From: Streptomyces rimosus | GTDB lineage: Bacteria > Actinomycetota > Actinomycetes > Streptomycetales > Streptomycetaceae | DNA: 64,000 bases | Assembly (NCBI RefSeq): GCF_008704655.1 | Contig: NZ_CP023688.1 | Coordinates: 6,578,001 to 6,642,000, forward strand | Direction of reading: 5' to 3' | In this document: positions 51,598 to 60,435 of the stretch, piece after piece | Position numbering within the stretch: position 1 is the first letter of the stretch | Layout of the letters: the number at the start of each line of letters is the position of its first letter | Program-made: the position numbers and the translations under genes | The notes under the pieces: model-generated | What the model was told of the DNA's origin: nothing | Databases searched by the model: none | The model's input: the letters and a program-made list of their open reading frames with translations, nothing else

Positions 51598-52395
51598 TTA
51601 CAGCTCCGTCACCACCACATCGACCGCCCACGCCTTGCCCGCCTTGGCCGGGGCCTCGGCCTCCACCACGTATCCGAGATCGCCCAGCGCCTCGACCAGC
51701 TCCGCGGGGCCCTCCGGCGCGCGCCCCGCCGTCAGCAGGTCCCGCACCATGCGCCCCTTCGTCGCCTTGTTGAAGTGGCTGACCACCGACCGCTTCTCCA
51801 CCCCGTCGACGATCTTCGACTGGAGCACCCGCACCGTCGCCGTACGGCCCGCGACCTCGCCCTTCGGCTTCCACGCCGTCGCGTACGCCGCCGACCGCAG
51901 GTCCAGCACCAGACCGTCCGCCGCGGCCTGCGGCATCACCTCGGCCATCGGTGTCCGCCAGTACGCGCCCAGGGCGCCCAGCCCCGGCAGCTTCACGCCC
52001 ATCGAGCAGCGGTACGACGGGATACGGTCGCCGATCCGCACCGCGCCCCACAGCCCCGAGAACACCAGCAGCGACGCCTCGGCCGCCCGCCGCGCCTTCG
52101 CGTCCAGCGTGGCCAGGCCCAGCGCGTCGTACAGCACGCCCGTGTAGATCTCCCCGGCCGGCCGCGTCCCGGCCTCGCGCAGCCCCGCGTTCTTCGCGAT
52201 CTCGCCCCGGAGCCCGTCGCTCAGCCCCAGGACCTCCTGCGCCTTCGTCTCGTCCGCCGCGCACAGCCCGACCAGCTCGTCCAGCACCGCCTCCCGGGCC
52301 GGATTCAGCCCGGCCAGGGACAGCGCCCCCAGGTCCAACGGCTTCCCGCCCCCGGACGCGGCCTTCCCCTCGGACGGCGGCAACAACACGAGCAC
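51598..52395 (-). CDS. yaaA: Peroxide stress protein YaaA (DUF328)
   Basis: A 265-residue YaaA-family protein; in E. coli YaaA lowers free iron during hydrogen peroxide stress and binds DNA. The family start LVLLPPSEGK is present, followed by GEIYTGVLYDAL, LVFSGLWGAVRIGDRIPSYRCSMGVKL and VVSHFNKATKGRMVRDLL, which are conserved blocks. GTG at 52395 follows AAGGAG. It is upstream of and in the same direction as eda, 76 bases away, but the operators between them suggest separate control. Confidence 0.92.
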   Translation of the reverse strand: MLVLLPPSEGKAASGGGKPLDLGALSLAGLNPAREAVLDELVGLCAADETKAQEVLGLSDGLRGEIAKNAGLREAGTRPAGEIYTGVLYDALGLATLDAKARRAAEASLLVFSGLWGAVRIGDRIPSYRCSMGVKLPGLGALGAYWRTPMAEVMPQAAADGLVLDLRSAAYATAWKPKGEVAGRTATVRVLQSKIVDGVEKRSVVSHFNKATKGRMVRDLLTAGRAPEGPAELVEALGDLGYVVEAEAPAKAGKAWAVDVVVTEL

Positions 52396-52508
52396 GCGCT
52401 TCTCCTTAACCTCCTGTGCAATGGCTGTGCCACTTTACGGTCGGGCCAGGACCGGGGCGGGCACCCCATCAAGGGGCGGGCGCCCCGCGCGCCCCCTACG
52501 CTCAAAAC

Positions 52509-53972
52509 ATGCCCCGCCGCCACCTCCGCGTGACCGCCGCAGCCGAGGCACCACTGCGCGCGGCGCTGCGCGAGCTGCGGGCGCGGCCGGACATCCCGCA
52601 GACCTTCCCGCTGTCCGCGCAGGCCGAGGCGGACAGTGCCGCGCGCTGGCCGCACCCGCCCGCCGAAACCGCCGCCACCGACGCGACCGACCTGCCGATG
52701 TTCACCGTCGACCCGCCCGGCTCGATGGACCTCGACCAGGCCATGTTCCTGGCCCGGCGCCCCGGCGGCGGCTACCGCGTCCACTACGCCATCGCCGACG
52801 TCGCCTCCTTCGTCACCCCCGGCGGCGCCTTGAACGCCGAGGCGCACCGCCGCGTGACGACCCTCTACTTCCCCGACGAGCGCGTCCCGCTGCACCCGCC
52901 CGTGCTCGGTGAGGGCGCCGCCAGCCTGCTCCCCGGCGAGGACCGCCCGGCCGTCCTGTGGCGGCTCGACCTGGACGCGGACGGCGCGCTGCGCTCGACG
53001 GACGTACGCCGCGCCCTCGTCCGCTCGCGCGTCAGGATGGACTACGAGGGCGTACAGCGCGCCATCGACACCGGCACCGCCGAGGAGCCGCCGGCCCTCC
53101 TGCGCGAGATCGGCCGCCTCCGCGAGGACCTGGAGGTGGCCCGCGGCGGCATCTCCCTCAACGTTCCCGAGCAGGAAATCATCGAGCGCCCCGACGGCTA
53201 CGCCCTCGCCTACCGCGCGCCCCGCCCCGCCGACGGCTGGAACGCGCAGCTCTCCCTGCTCACCGGCATGGCCGCGGCCGACCTGATGCTCGCTTCCGGC
53301 ACCGGCGTCCTGCGGACGCTCCCCACCGCCCCGGACGGCGCGGTCGCCCGGCTGCGCCGTACCGCCCGCGCCCTCGGCATCGACTGGCCGGCCCACACCT
53401 CGTACGCCGCCCTCGTCCGCACCCTCGACCCCGCCCGCGCCGCGCACGCCGCCTTCCTCCAGGACTGCACGTCCCTGCTGCGCGGCGCCGGCTACACCGT
53501 CTTCGACGGCGACCCGCCCGCCCCCGAACACGCCCGGCACGCCGCCGTCGCCGCCCCGTACGCCCACGTCACCGCCCCGCTGCGGCGCCTCGCCGACCGC
53601 TACGGCGCGGAACTGTGCCTGGCCGCCTCGGCCGGCCAGGAGCCGCCGGACTGGGTCCGTACGGCGCTGCCCGCGCTGCCCGCCGAGATGGCGGAAGGCA
53701 GCCGCCGGGCCCACCGGGTCGAGCGGGAATGCGTCGACCTCGTCGAGGCGGCCCTGATGCAGAACCGGCTCGGCGAGGTCTTCGACGGGTATGTGGTCGA
53801 CGTCCAGGAGGAGCGGCCGGACGGGGGCACGGTGCACCTGTACGACCCGGCGGTGATCGGCCGGATCGACGGGGGCGAGCAGGTCCCGGCGCTGCCACTG
53901 GGCGAGCCCCTGCGCGTCCGCCTCACGGAAGCGGACCCGGGGCATGCTCCGGTGCGCTTCACACCGGCGTGA
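52509..53972 (+). CDS. RNB-domain ribonuclease (RNase II/R family)
   Basis: A 487-residue 3'-5' exoribonuclease-like protein. The RNB catalytic domain carries the metal-binding Asp motif FTVDPPGSMDLDQAM and IADVASFV near residues 70-100, and HVTAPLRRLADRYG with the conserved Arg cluster near residue 360. Cold-shock and S1 RNA-binding domains of full RNase R are absent or reduced to the C-terminal 70 residues, so this is the short actinobacterial form. It is divergent from yaaA. ATG at 52509 has no clear ribosome site and may be leaderless. Confidence 0.88.
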   Translation: MPRRHLRVTAAAEAPLRAALRELRARPDIPQTFPLSAQAEADSAARWPHPPAETAATDATDLPMFTVDPPGSMDLDQAMFLARRPGGGYRVHYAIADVASFVTPGGALNAEAHRRVTTLYFPDERVPLHPPVLGEGAASLLPGEDRPAVLWRLDLDADGALRSTDVRRALVRSRVRMDYEGVQRAIDTGTAEEPPALLREIGRLREDLEVARGGISLNVPEQEIIERPDGYALAYRAPRPADGWNAQLSLLTGMAAADLMLASGTGVLRTLPTAPDGAVARLRRTARALGIDWPAHTSYAALVRTLDPARAAHAAFLQDCTSLLRGAGYTVFDGDPPAPEHARHAAVAAPYAHVTAPLRRLADRYGAELCLAASAGQEPPDWVRTALPALPAEMAEGSRRAHRVERECVDLVEAALMQNRLGEVFDGYVVDVQEERPDGGTVHLYDPAVIGRIDGGEQVPALPLGEPLRVRLTEADPGHAPVRFTPA

Positions 53973-54031
53973 TACGGGCTCCGGTCACGCCCTCGTCCGC
54001 TTGCGGGCTCCGGTCACGTCTTCGTCCATGT

Positions 54032-54109
54032 CACGCCAGCGTGATGGGGCCCCTGTTACACCGGCGTGATGAGGCCCCTGTTCACACCGGCATGGCGAGG
54101 CCCTTGTCG
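54032..54109. repeat. Three 26-base degenerate tandem repeats between convergent genes
   Basis: Units begin at 54032, 54058 and 54084, each of the form ACACCGGCGTGATGAGGCCCCTGTT with a few changes. A looser copy (CACACCGGCGTGATACGGG) lies at about 53959. The third unit contains the stop and last codons of the PH-like protein gene. They look like slippage products in the gap after the RNB nuclease gene. Confidence 0.7.
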
Positions 54110-54771
54110 CCCTTGTCCTCCTCCTTGTCCTCCTCGCCCTGGCGGGCCCGCGCCTCCTCCAGGGCGGCCTTGATCGCGGCGACCGCGGCCCGCCCCTCGT
54201 CCGCGTGGAACCGCACCGTACGGGCCGTCACCCGCTGCCCCAGCAGCTTCACGGCCGTGACCGGCTCGATCAGCTCGACGGTGACGCAGGTCTGCGCCGC
54301 CACCGCCATCTCCAGCACCCCATCCCGCTCCTGGGCCTGCCGCCCGGCCGCCTCCGCCTTCGGAAAGCGCAGGTCGTACCGTACGGAAGCGATCCTCTTC
54401 AGCGGTATCCACACGTCCAGCGCGGCACCCTGGCGCACCCGCAGCCCCTCCGGCCCCAGCACATGCGGCCGGGTCACGGCGGCAGCCTGGAAACCCAGCA
54501 CCATCAGCACCGTATAGACGTCGAGCACCAGCATGATCCAGTGCACGACCGGCATCTTCGCCAGCAGGAACCCGACGCCGACCGTCTCCACCGTGCACAC
54601 GAACGCGAACCCGTACATCATCGGCGCCTGCGCCCGCGCGTACCCCAGCGACCGATGCCCCGGCCCGACCCCGTGCCGCCGCCGCGTCACCCACAGCCCC
54701 AGACTGGTCATCCACCTCCCCTCGTAGGCCAGCAGCCGCCGCCCTCTGCCCGTCTCCCGTCCCGCACCCAC
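54082..54771 (-). CDS. Membrane protein with PH-like domain
   Basis: A 229-residue protein. A short N-terminal segment is followed by two transmembrane helices (residues 50-100: MMYGFAFVCTVETVGVGFLL and HWIMLVLDVYTVLMVLGFQ) and a cytoplasmic bacterial PH-like domain (VLGPEGLRVRQGAALDVWIPLKRIASVRYD...). The tail is charged with DKEEDKGDKG repeats. Function unknown. GTG at 54771 follows GGAGGGGTGTGG. It lies 13 bases after the MerR gene on the same strand, so the two are likely co-transcribed. Confidence 0.82.
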   Translation of the reverse strand: MGAGRETGRGRRLLAYEGRWMTSLGLWVTRRRHGVGPGHRSLGYARAQAPMMYGFAFVCTVETVGVGFLLAKMPVVHWIMLVLDVYTVLMVLGFQAAAVTRPHVLGPEGLRVRQGAALDVWIPLKRIASVRYDLRFPKAEAAGRQAQERDGVLEMAVAAQTCVTVELIEPVTAVKLLGQRVTARTVRFHADEGRAAVAAIKAALEEARARQGEEDKEEDKGDKGLAMPV

Positions 54772-54784
54772 GCCACACCCCTCC

Positions 54785-55585
54785 CTACGTCGTTCCCTCG
54801 CCAGGCTCCAGCACCAACCGGAGGGCCTGCCGCACGGCCTCCTCCTGCGCCGGTGCCAGATCCGCGAAATACGAGTCCTCGAAGACCGTCACGGCCGGTT
54901 CGTCCCGGTCCAGCCGCACCGCGCCCAGCATCTTCACCGGGATGCACGCGGCGAGCGCGCGGGCCGCCTGCGCCACCCGCGGATCGTCCGGGCCGGCCTC
55001 CGCCAGCTCGTCCAGCAGGGCGTAGACCTCGTAGATCCGCTCCATCGCCCCGGGCGGCGCGACGGCCTCCCGCACCAGGGACACCATCCGCTCGCCGTTC
55101 CCGGAGCCCGCGGCCAGCTCCAGCATCTCCAGCATCTCCCGCTCCTTCGCGGCCATCGCGGGCTCCGGACCCGGCAGCGTGCCCGAGACCCGTCGCATCT
55201 CGCCGAACAGCTCCGTCAACTGCTCCGAGTACGGCCCTTCGGCGGGCAGCTGCCCGCCCTCCTCCACCTGCCCCAACAGGGCCCCCAGCCGCTCCCGCCG
55301 ACGCCGGATCTCCTCCTCCTGCCGCGCCAGATCCGCGTCCAGCTCGGCCAGCACCTCCCGCAGCTCCCGCCCCGCGTCGTCCGCGAGCACATCGCGCACC
55401 TCGACCAGCCCGAGCCCCAGCTCGGTCAGCCGCCGCACCCGCGCCAGCGTCACCGCGTCGCGCAGCCCGTACTGCCGGTACCCGTTCGCCCGCCGCGCGG
55501 GCTCCGGGAGCAGCCCCAGGTGGTGGTAGTGCCGCACGGTCCGCGTGGTGACGCCGGCCAGCGCCGCGAGCTCTCCGATCCTCAT
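54785..55585 (-). CDS. MerR-family transcriptional regulator
   Basis: A 266-residue MerR regulator with the winged HTH MRIGELAALAGVTTRTVRHYHHLGLLPEPARRANGYRQYG, a dimerisation coiled coil (residues 75-115) and a large all-helical C-terminal effector domain (120-255) lacking the metal-binding cysteines of classic MerR. A drug-like or other organic ligand is therefore more likely. Its own promoter has the 19-base spacer typical of MerR-controlled promoters, so it should autoregulate together with the PH-like gene downstream. Confidence 0.9.
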   Translation of the reverse strand: MRIGELAALAGVTTRTVRHYHHLGLLPEPARRANGYRQYGLRDAVTLARVRRLTELGLGLVEVRDVLADDAGRELREVLAELDADLARQEEEIRRRRERLGALLGQVEEGGQLPAEGPYSEQLTELFGEMRRVSGTLPGPEPAMAAKEREMLEMLELAAGSGNGERMVSLVREAVAPPGAMERIYEVYALLDELAEAGPDDPRVAQAARALAACIPVKMLGAVRLDRDEPAVTVFEDSYFADLAPAQEEAVRQALRLVLEPGEGTT

Positions 55586-55591
55586 AGGGAC

Positions 55592-55622
55592 AGTAGAAAC
55601 GTTGCCGCTACGGCAAGGTCAA
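55592..55622 (-). promoter_or_regulatory. MerR-type promoter with 19-base spacer
   Basis: On the minus strand, TTGACC (-35) and TCTACT (-10) are separated by exactly 19 bases, and the spacer holds the dyad TTGCCGTAGCGGCAA. This is the hallmark of MerR-family targets, where the activator untwists an overlong spacer. The predicted start of transcription falls at or very near the ATG at 55585, so the message is probably leaderless. Confidence 0.8.
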
Positions 55623-55657
55623 GGCTCAGCCGGCCGCCGGGTACCATGGTCCGCACG

Positions 55658-56066
55658 GCGGACGAGCCGGCCGGACGGCCGCGTGGGGGTGCACCGCATC
55701 CCCCCGAGGAACGTCCGGGCTCCATAGGGCAGGGTGGTGGGTAACGCCCACCCGGGGTGACCCGCGGGACAGTGCCACAGAAAGCAAACCGCCGGGGACC
55801 CAGGTCCTCGGTAAGGGTGAAACGGTGGTGTAAGAGACCACCAGCCTCCGAGGTGACTCGGAGGGCTAGGTAAACCCCACCCGGAGCAAGGTCAAGAGGG
55901 GCCGTCGGCTGACGGCCCTGCGCGGACGTTCGAGGGCTGCCCGCCCGAGTCCGCGGGTAGACCGCACGAGGCTGCCGGCAACGACAGCCCTAGATGGATG
56001 GCCGTCTCCCGACGGGCCGCAAGGGCCGTCGGTGACAGAACCCGGCGTACAGGTCGACTCGTCCGC
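55658..56066 (+). ncRNA. rnpB: RNase P RNA (bacterial type A)
   Basis: RNA subunit of ribonuclease P, which trims the 5' leader of tRNA precursors. Conserved blocks are seen in order: GAGGAACGTCCGGGCTCC, ACAGAAAGCAAACCGCC, GGTAAGGGTGAAACGGTGG, TAAGAGACCACCAG, GGCTAGGTAAACCCCACC, and near the 3' end GACAGAACCCGGCGTACAGG. The 5' GGACGAGCC pairs with the 3' CTCGTCC (helix P1), which sets the ends within a few bases. Length is about 409, normal for high-GC actinobacteria. Confidence 0.95.
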
Positions 56067-56252
56067 CCCTTCCTCCCGCTTCGGCAGGCAGGAAGGCTGA
56101 CCTGCGCACGAGCCGCCTTTCACTTTCTTTCACCGTCTTCCGCGACCTTCCGCGTGGATCCCGCCTGGGCGCCCCCTCAGGGCCCAACCCCCTCAGAACC
56201 GCCTCAGAAACGCGCCCCGAGCAGGCTCAACGCGCTGCTGGACATAACAGAA

Positions 56253-56281
56253 CCGCCTCGCGCTCTCGGAGCGCGAGGCGG
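56253..56281. terminator. Perfect hairpin downstream of rnpB
   Basis: CCGCCTCGCGCTC pairs perfectly with GAGCGCGAGGCGG over a three-base loop, and CAGAAC/GTTCTG extend the stem after a short bulge. It lies about 190 bases after rnpB and 210 before the nucleoside hydrolase, and is the only strong structure in this 424-base gap. Confidence 0.78.
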
Positions 56282-56390
56282 CACAGTTCTGCCTGCCGGA
56301 CCCGATCAGTGTGGCGCGCTTCCCAACGACCATGCCGACCGGGTCCGGGTGGCACACGTCCACTGTGTCGAACCGGAAGCACGAACGGCA

Positions 56391-56421
56391 GTGTTTACGT
56401 GTTGAGCAACGTAAGAAACAC
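56391..56421. promoter_or_regulatory. Quasi-palindrome upstream of the nucleoside hydrolase
   Basis: GTGTTTACGT is mirrored by ACGTAAGAAACAC, its complement with one inserted base, across an eight-base centre. It lies 70 bases before the nucleoside hydrolase ATG, in a locally AT-rich stretch that suits a promoter or operator. The imperfect symmetry makes this tentative. Confidence 0.35.
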
Positions 56422-56490
56422 TGGCGCCGGTTTTCACCGTGCGTAAGACTCGCGGGGTCCACAGATCAAACGATCTTGAGGAGTCCCCCC

Positions 56491-57474
56491 ATGCCCCAGC
56501 CCACACCCGCACGCCTGCCCGTCGTGATCGACACGGACCCCGGCGTGGACGACTGCTGGGCCCTCCTCTACCTCGCCGCCCAGCCGAACATCGAACTCGT
56601 CGCCGTCGGTGCGATCCACGGGAACGTGCCCACGCAGATGGCCGCAGAGAACGCGCTGCGGATACTCGACATAGCCGGGCGCACCGACGTGCCGGTGGCC
56701 GCGGGGGCGCCGACGCCGCTCCAGCAGGCTCTGAGCACCGGGCAGTTCGTACACGGGCAGGACGGGCTCGGTGGACACGCCGGCCCGCCGTCCGCCCGAC
56801 GCCCGGTCGCCGAGTCGGCCGCCGAGCAGTTGGTGCGTCTCGCCCGCCAGAGGCCGGGGGAGCTGACGTTGCTCGCGCTTGCCCCGCTGACGAACATCGC
56901 GCTCGCACTGAGGCTGGAGCCGCAGCTGCCCGTGCTGCTGCGTCAGGTCGTCGTCATGGGCGGCGCCATCGGCAGCCCCGGGAATCTGACCGCGTGGGCG
57001 GACGCGAACATCGGCCACGACCCCGAGGCCGGAGAGGCGGTCCTGCGGGCCGGCTTCAATCTGACGTTGGTGCCGATGGGGACCACGGCCGGCGCGTGGG
57101 TGGACGGGACCTGGCTGGACGAGGTCGCCTCGTCCGGCACGCCCGCGGCCCGGTACGCCACGCAGATCCTCGACGACTACCTGGCCATGCACGCGAGGGT
57201 CAACGGCGGACGCCGCGGCTGCGTGATGCACGACCCGCTCACCGCCGCCATCATGCTGGACCCGGCGCTGGCCACGTACGAGGAGCGCCAGGTCGTCGTC
57301 GAGCTCGTCGGCCACTGCCGTGGCGCGACCCTCATCGACGCGAGGGTGGGCTTCCCGCCGGAGATGTCCAGCATCACCGACGGGCGCCGCCCAATACGAA
57401 TCGCGGTGACCGCAGACGCGGCCACCGCGATGGAACGGGTCCGTCAGGCCCTCACGGCTCCGGCGGCCTCGTAG
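56491..57474 (+). CDS. Inosine/uridine-preferring nucleoside hydrolase
   Basis: A 327-residue N-ribohydrolase that cleaves nucleosides to base and ribose. The calcium-binding motif DTDPGVDD is at residues 14-21, followed by GNVPTQMAAENALRIL, HGQDGLGG, VMGGAIGSPGNLTAWADANIGHDPEA and CVMHDPLTAA, with the ligand Asp and catalytic His in place. ATG follows TTGAGGAGT, a strong ribosome site. Its last 23 bases overlap the convergent regulator gene. It is likely a salvage enzyme, though nucleoside hydrolases are also found beside signalling NTPases in defence loci. Confidence 0.92.
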   Translation: MPQPTPARLPVVIDTDPGVDDCWALLYLAAQPNIELVAVGAIHGNVPTQMAAENALRILDIAGRTDVPVAAGAPTPLQQALSTGQFVHGQDGLGGHAGPPSARRPVAESAAEQLVRLARQRPGELTLLALAPLTNIALALRLEPQLPVLLRQVVVMGGAIGSPGNLTAWADANIGHDPEAGEAVLRAGFNLTLVPMGTTAGAWVDGTWLDEVASSGTPAARYATQILDDYLAMHARVNGGRRGCVMHDPLTAAIMLDPALATYEERQVVVELVGHCRGATLIDARVGFPPEMSSITDGRRPIRIAVTADAATAMERVRQALTAPAAS

Positions 57475-59704
57475 CCCCGAGCCGCTCCCGGAGCGCGGCC
57501 GCCCGGGGATCTTCGAGCGCCGAGAAAATCTGGAGTGCGCGCTGCCACGCCGCCCGTGCTTCGCCCTCTCGCCCCAGCTCGGCGAGGATGTCACCGCGCT
57601 GCTCGTACGCGTCCGCGATGCCCCACTCGTCCGCCGCGGCCTGGCCGCTGGTGATTCGGCGGTCCAGGCACGTGAGGGCGTCGTCCAACTCGCCGCGGGC
57701 CCGGTGGGCGCCGGCGCGCCGGGTCCAGAGCATTCCCTCGCCGTAGTGGTCCCCCAGCGCCCGGGCGAGAGCGAGTGAAGCGTCGAACGCGGTTTGGGCG
57801 CGGTCAGGGTGACCGAGGTGGGCGTGCGTCTCGGCGAGGCAGGCCAGAAGCACGCCCTGGCCGTGACGGTCACCGGACATCTGGAAGTGCCCGAGTGCCG
57901 CATCGAAGTGGCTACGGGCCTGCTCCAGCTCGGCCTCGTCGGTGGCGATGAACCCGAGGCAGGCTTCGCACCAGCCCTGTCCATGGTGGTCGCCGAGCTG
58001 CTCCCGGATGCGGAGCGCGTCCTGGGCGTAGTGCCGGGCACGGTCGGTATCGCCGGTCTGCCGCCACCCATCGGCAAGGTTCAGGGAGACCCACGCTTCC
58101 GCTTCGCGGTCGCCGCTGGCGACCGCGGCCTGGAGGCCCACCTCGTGGCTGTCGATCCACAGCGACCAGGGCTTACGGACCAAGAGCCAATTCCACAGCC
58201 GCGTCGGAATCTGCCAGGCGGCCGAGAGGGTGTGACGCGTGGCGAGGCGGATGATGGGCAACAGATTTTCGGCCTCATCGTCGCACCACTGGGAGGCGTC
58301 CTCGGGCGTGGTGAACCCGAGAGGATGCGTACCGATGGGCGGGTCCACGAGCAGTTCGATCGGGCGCTGCGGGGCGATGACATAGTTGGCCCGGTCCACG
58401 GTGTGCGCATACCAGCCCACGAGCCGAGCCACCGCCGCCGTACGGCACTCCTCGCTGAGCTCGGCGGCCAACTCTGCCGCGTACTCGCGCAGCAGGTCGT
58501 GTGCGCGGAACCGGTCCGCGCCGACTTCCTCCAGCAGATGCACCGCCACCAGCGCGTCCAGCAGGCGCCGAGCGCGGCCCCGCTCACGACGGAGCAGTGC
58601 CGCCGCGGCGTCGGTACTGATCGTGGCGCCGGGGTACAGGCCGAACAGGCAAAATGCCCGCGCGGCCTCGGGTTCCAGGTCCTGGTAGGAGCCCGCGAGT
58701 ATCGGCCGGATCGCCAGATGCGGGTCCCCCGCGTCCGCGAGAGCGTCCAGTCGGCCAGCATCCAGCTCGGCGACGGAGCCGGCCACAGTGCGGTACGGGT
58801 GCCCGGCCAGGCGCTCCGCAGCGATCCTCAGCGCGAGCGGCAGGTGAGCGCACCTCGCAGCCAGCGCGCGTACGGCCTCGGGGTCCGAGTCGGCTCTGGG
58901 GCCGATGACCGCGCTAAGAAGGTCAGCCGACTCGGCCGGGTCCATCGGGCCGAGGCAGACGCGGTGCGCGCCGGTCCGTACGGTGAGGCGGGTGAGGCGG
59001 CGTCGGCTCGTGACGATGACGACGCTCGCGGGTGCCCCGACCAGCAACGGTTCGACCTGGTCGGCGTCGGCCGCGTTATCCAGGACGAATAGGGTGGGGC
59101 GGCCCTCTGCCAGCGTGCGCACGATGGCGGCGCGCTCTTCGAGGCCGGGCGGGATGCGGTCTGCGGCGACGCCTACCGAGAGCAAGAAGCGTTCCAGCAC
59201 CTGAGCTGGAGCGACCGGCCTGCCATCCAGCGCGTGGCCCTGCAGGTCGGCGAAGAACACGCCGCCAGCGAACTTATGGGCGATCTTGTGTGCCCACTGC
59301 ACGGCGAGCGTGCTCTTGCCGACACCGGCTGGCCCATCGATGGCGATGATGTACGAGCCGTCGGCGGTGGCCGGGGTCTTCAGGGAGCTGTCCAGGGCGA
59401 ACAGGTCGCGGTCGCGGCCGACGAAGTGGCTCGCGCGAGGAGGGAGCTGGGCGGGGCGAAGGAGGCCGTGGACATCGGGCTGAGCCGCCTGGGCAAGCGT
59501 GACGAGTTCCGTGCCCGTGCCAAGTAGGGCGTCACAGCGGGTGGCGAAATCGTGGCCGGGAGGCACCTTGCCGTTCTCGACGCGGCTGATCCAGCCAGGC
59601 GTGTAGGACAGGGCGCGCGCCAGGCCGCGGCACGAGTACCCTGCCGCTGATCTGCGGGTTCTCAGAACTTCTCCGAACCTTTTCGCCCCGGCTGGGTTGC
59701 TCAT
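57452..59704 (-). CDS. XRE-NTPase (NB-ARC-like)-TPR regulator
   Basis: A 750-residue STAND-type signalling ATPase. An N-terminal XRE HTH (residues 8-65: FGEVLRTRRSAAGYSCRGLA, SYTPGWISRVENGK) is followed by an NB-ARC-like NTPase (residues 95-330) with Walker A GPAGVGKST and Walker B PTLFVLDNAADAD, a winged-helix segment (FRAHDLLREYAAELAAELS), and C-terminal TPRs (residues 500-740: LGDHHGQGWCEACLGFIATDEAE and later repeats). It resembles SARP-free AfsR-like regulators. ATG at 59704 was preferred to upstream in-frame starts because it begins just before the HTH. Confidence 0.87.
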   Translation of the reverse strand: MSNPAGAKRFGEVLRTRRSAAGYSCRGLARALSYTPGWISRVENGKVPPGHDFATRCDALLGTGTELVTLAQAAQPDVHGLLRPAQLPPRASHFVGRDRDLFALDSSLKTPATADGSYIIAIDGPAGVGKSTLAVQWAHKIAHKFAGGVFFADLQGHALDGRPVAPAQVLERFLLSVGVAADRIPPGLEERAAIVRTLAEGRPTLFVLDNAADADQVEPLLVGAPASVVIVTSRRRLTRLTVRTGAHRVCLGPMDPAESADLLSAVIGPRADSDPEAVRALAARCAHLPLALRIAAERLAGHPYRTVAGSVAELDAGRLDALADAGDPHLAIRPILAGSYQDLEPEAARAFCLFGLYPGATISTDAAAALLRRERGRARRLLDALVAVHLLEEVGADRFRAHDLLREYAAELAAELSEECRTAAVARLVGWYAHTVDRANYVIAPQRPIELLVDPPIGTHPLGFTTPEDASQWCDDEAENLLPIIRLATRHTLSAAWQIPTRLWNWLLVRKPWSLWIDSHEVGLQAAVASGDREAEAWVSLNLADGWRQTGDTDRARHYAQDALRIREQLGDHHGQGWCEACLGFIATDEAELEQARSHFDAALGHFQMSGDRHGQGVLLACLAETHAHLGHPDRAQTAFDASLALARALGDHYGEGMLWTRRAGAHRARGELDDALTCLDRRITSGQAAADEWGIADAYEQRGDILAELGREGEARAAWQRALQIFSALEDPRAAALRERLGATRPPEP

Positions 59705-59840
59705 GGCACCTGCCCTCGTGTCGGTGTGGCCGATTGTCATATGCCGAACGTCTGTGCGGTATCCCCAGGGCTGGGGTCCGGAACACCTTCGGGAGGTCAC
59801 CGGGCCGTACGTGGCCAGGGTGACGAACCGCCCAAAGGGT

Positions 59841-59918
59841 GCGGGCCGACCGCCACGAGCGGCGGTCGGCCCGCCCGTCCCTCGCCCACCCCATGGGGCG
59901 TTCGCTGTGGCGAGGGAC
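59841..59918 (-). terminator. Two consecutive hairpins after the mini-gene operon
   Basis: The first hairpin pairs GCGGGCCGACCGCC (59841) with its exact complement ending at 59874, over a six-base loop. The second pairs GTCCCTCGCC (59877) with GGCGAGGGAC (59909). They lie in the 282-base gap between the last mini-gene and the NTPase regulator, and probably end the upstream transcript. Confidence 0.75.
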
Positions 59919-59986
59919 GTGGGACGCGGCTGCCCGGTCGGAAGTGCGCCGAGCAGCCGCCGCGGGGCCAGGGCTATCCGTAGCCG

Positions 59987-60430
59987 TCAACCGGGCCCCG
60001 CGTCCGTGTCGCCCCGAGCGTAGAAAGGCGACACGGAAGCTCTGCGCGCTGCAGTCGCGCTGCGGAGGAGGGTGAGCACCGCCGCGAGGCGCTCCGGCTG
60101 TGCCAGGTAGGTGCCGCCCCAAGGGTGCGGCTTCACCCACCGCAGCCCATCGCTACGGGCGGCATGCGGCACGATCAGAGACCCGGACGTGCGCACCACG
60201 ACCGTCGGCTGGAGTTGATGCCACAACCAGGCGGTCGGGTTGGCGCTGCCCCGAGGGATCAGCCACCATGCCCGGCCTTGCCGCGGGTCGACGATCGCGG
60301 GCGCCTCTACGCGCCGCAACTGGCGGACCCAGGCGGCCGTCTCGGCCGGGGCCTCGACCACGTCCCAGACGTCTCCGATCGGCACCACGGCTGTGCCGTC
60401 GCCCGGCGGAGCCGTCCACGGCTCGTTCAT
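59987..60430 (-). CDS. Unknown protein, paralogue of the first gene in the mini-gene operon
   Basis: A 147-residue protein with many Trp residues and no known catalytic motif. Its middle part (VEAPAIVDPRQGRAWWLIPRGSANPTAW, then VRTSGSLIVPHAARSDGLRWV and YLAQPERLAAVLTLL) aligns by eye, in the same order, with the 126-residue protein at 61067-61447. The two appear to be diverged copies of one family. ATG at 60430 follows GGAGGTGA, which overlaps the previous stop. It is the last gene of the operon. Confidence 0.7.
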   Translation of the reverse strand: MNEPWTAPPGDGTAVVPIGDVWDVVEAPAETAAWVRQLRRVEAPAIVDPRQGRAWWLIPRGSANPTAWLWHQLQPTVVVRTSGSLIVPHAARSDGLRWVKPHPWGGTYLAQPERLAAVLTLLRSATAARRASVSPFYARGDTDAGPG

Positions 60431-60435
60431 GTCGG

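Noticed and set aside
55626..56123. Short open frames within 55.6-56.1 kb
   Set aside because: They lie inside the RNase P RNA gene, whose conserved structure explains the sequence.
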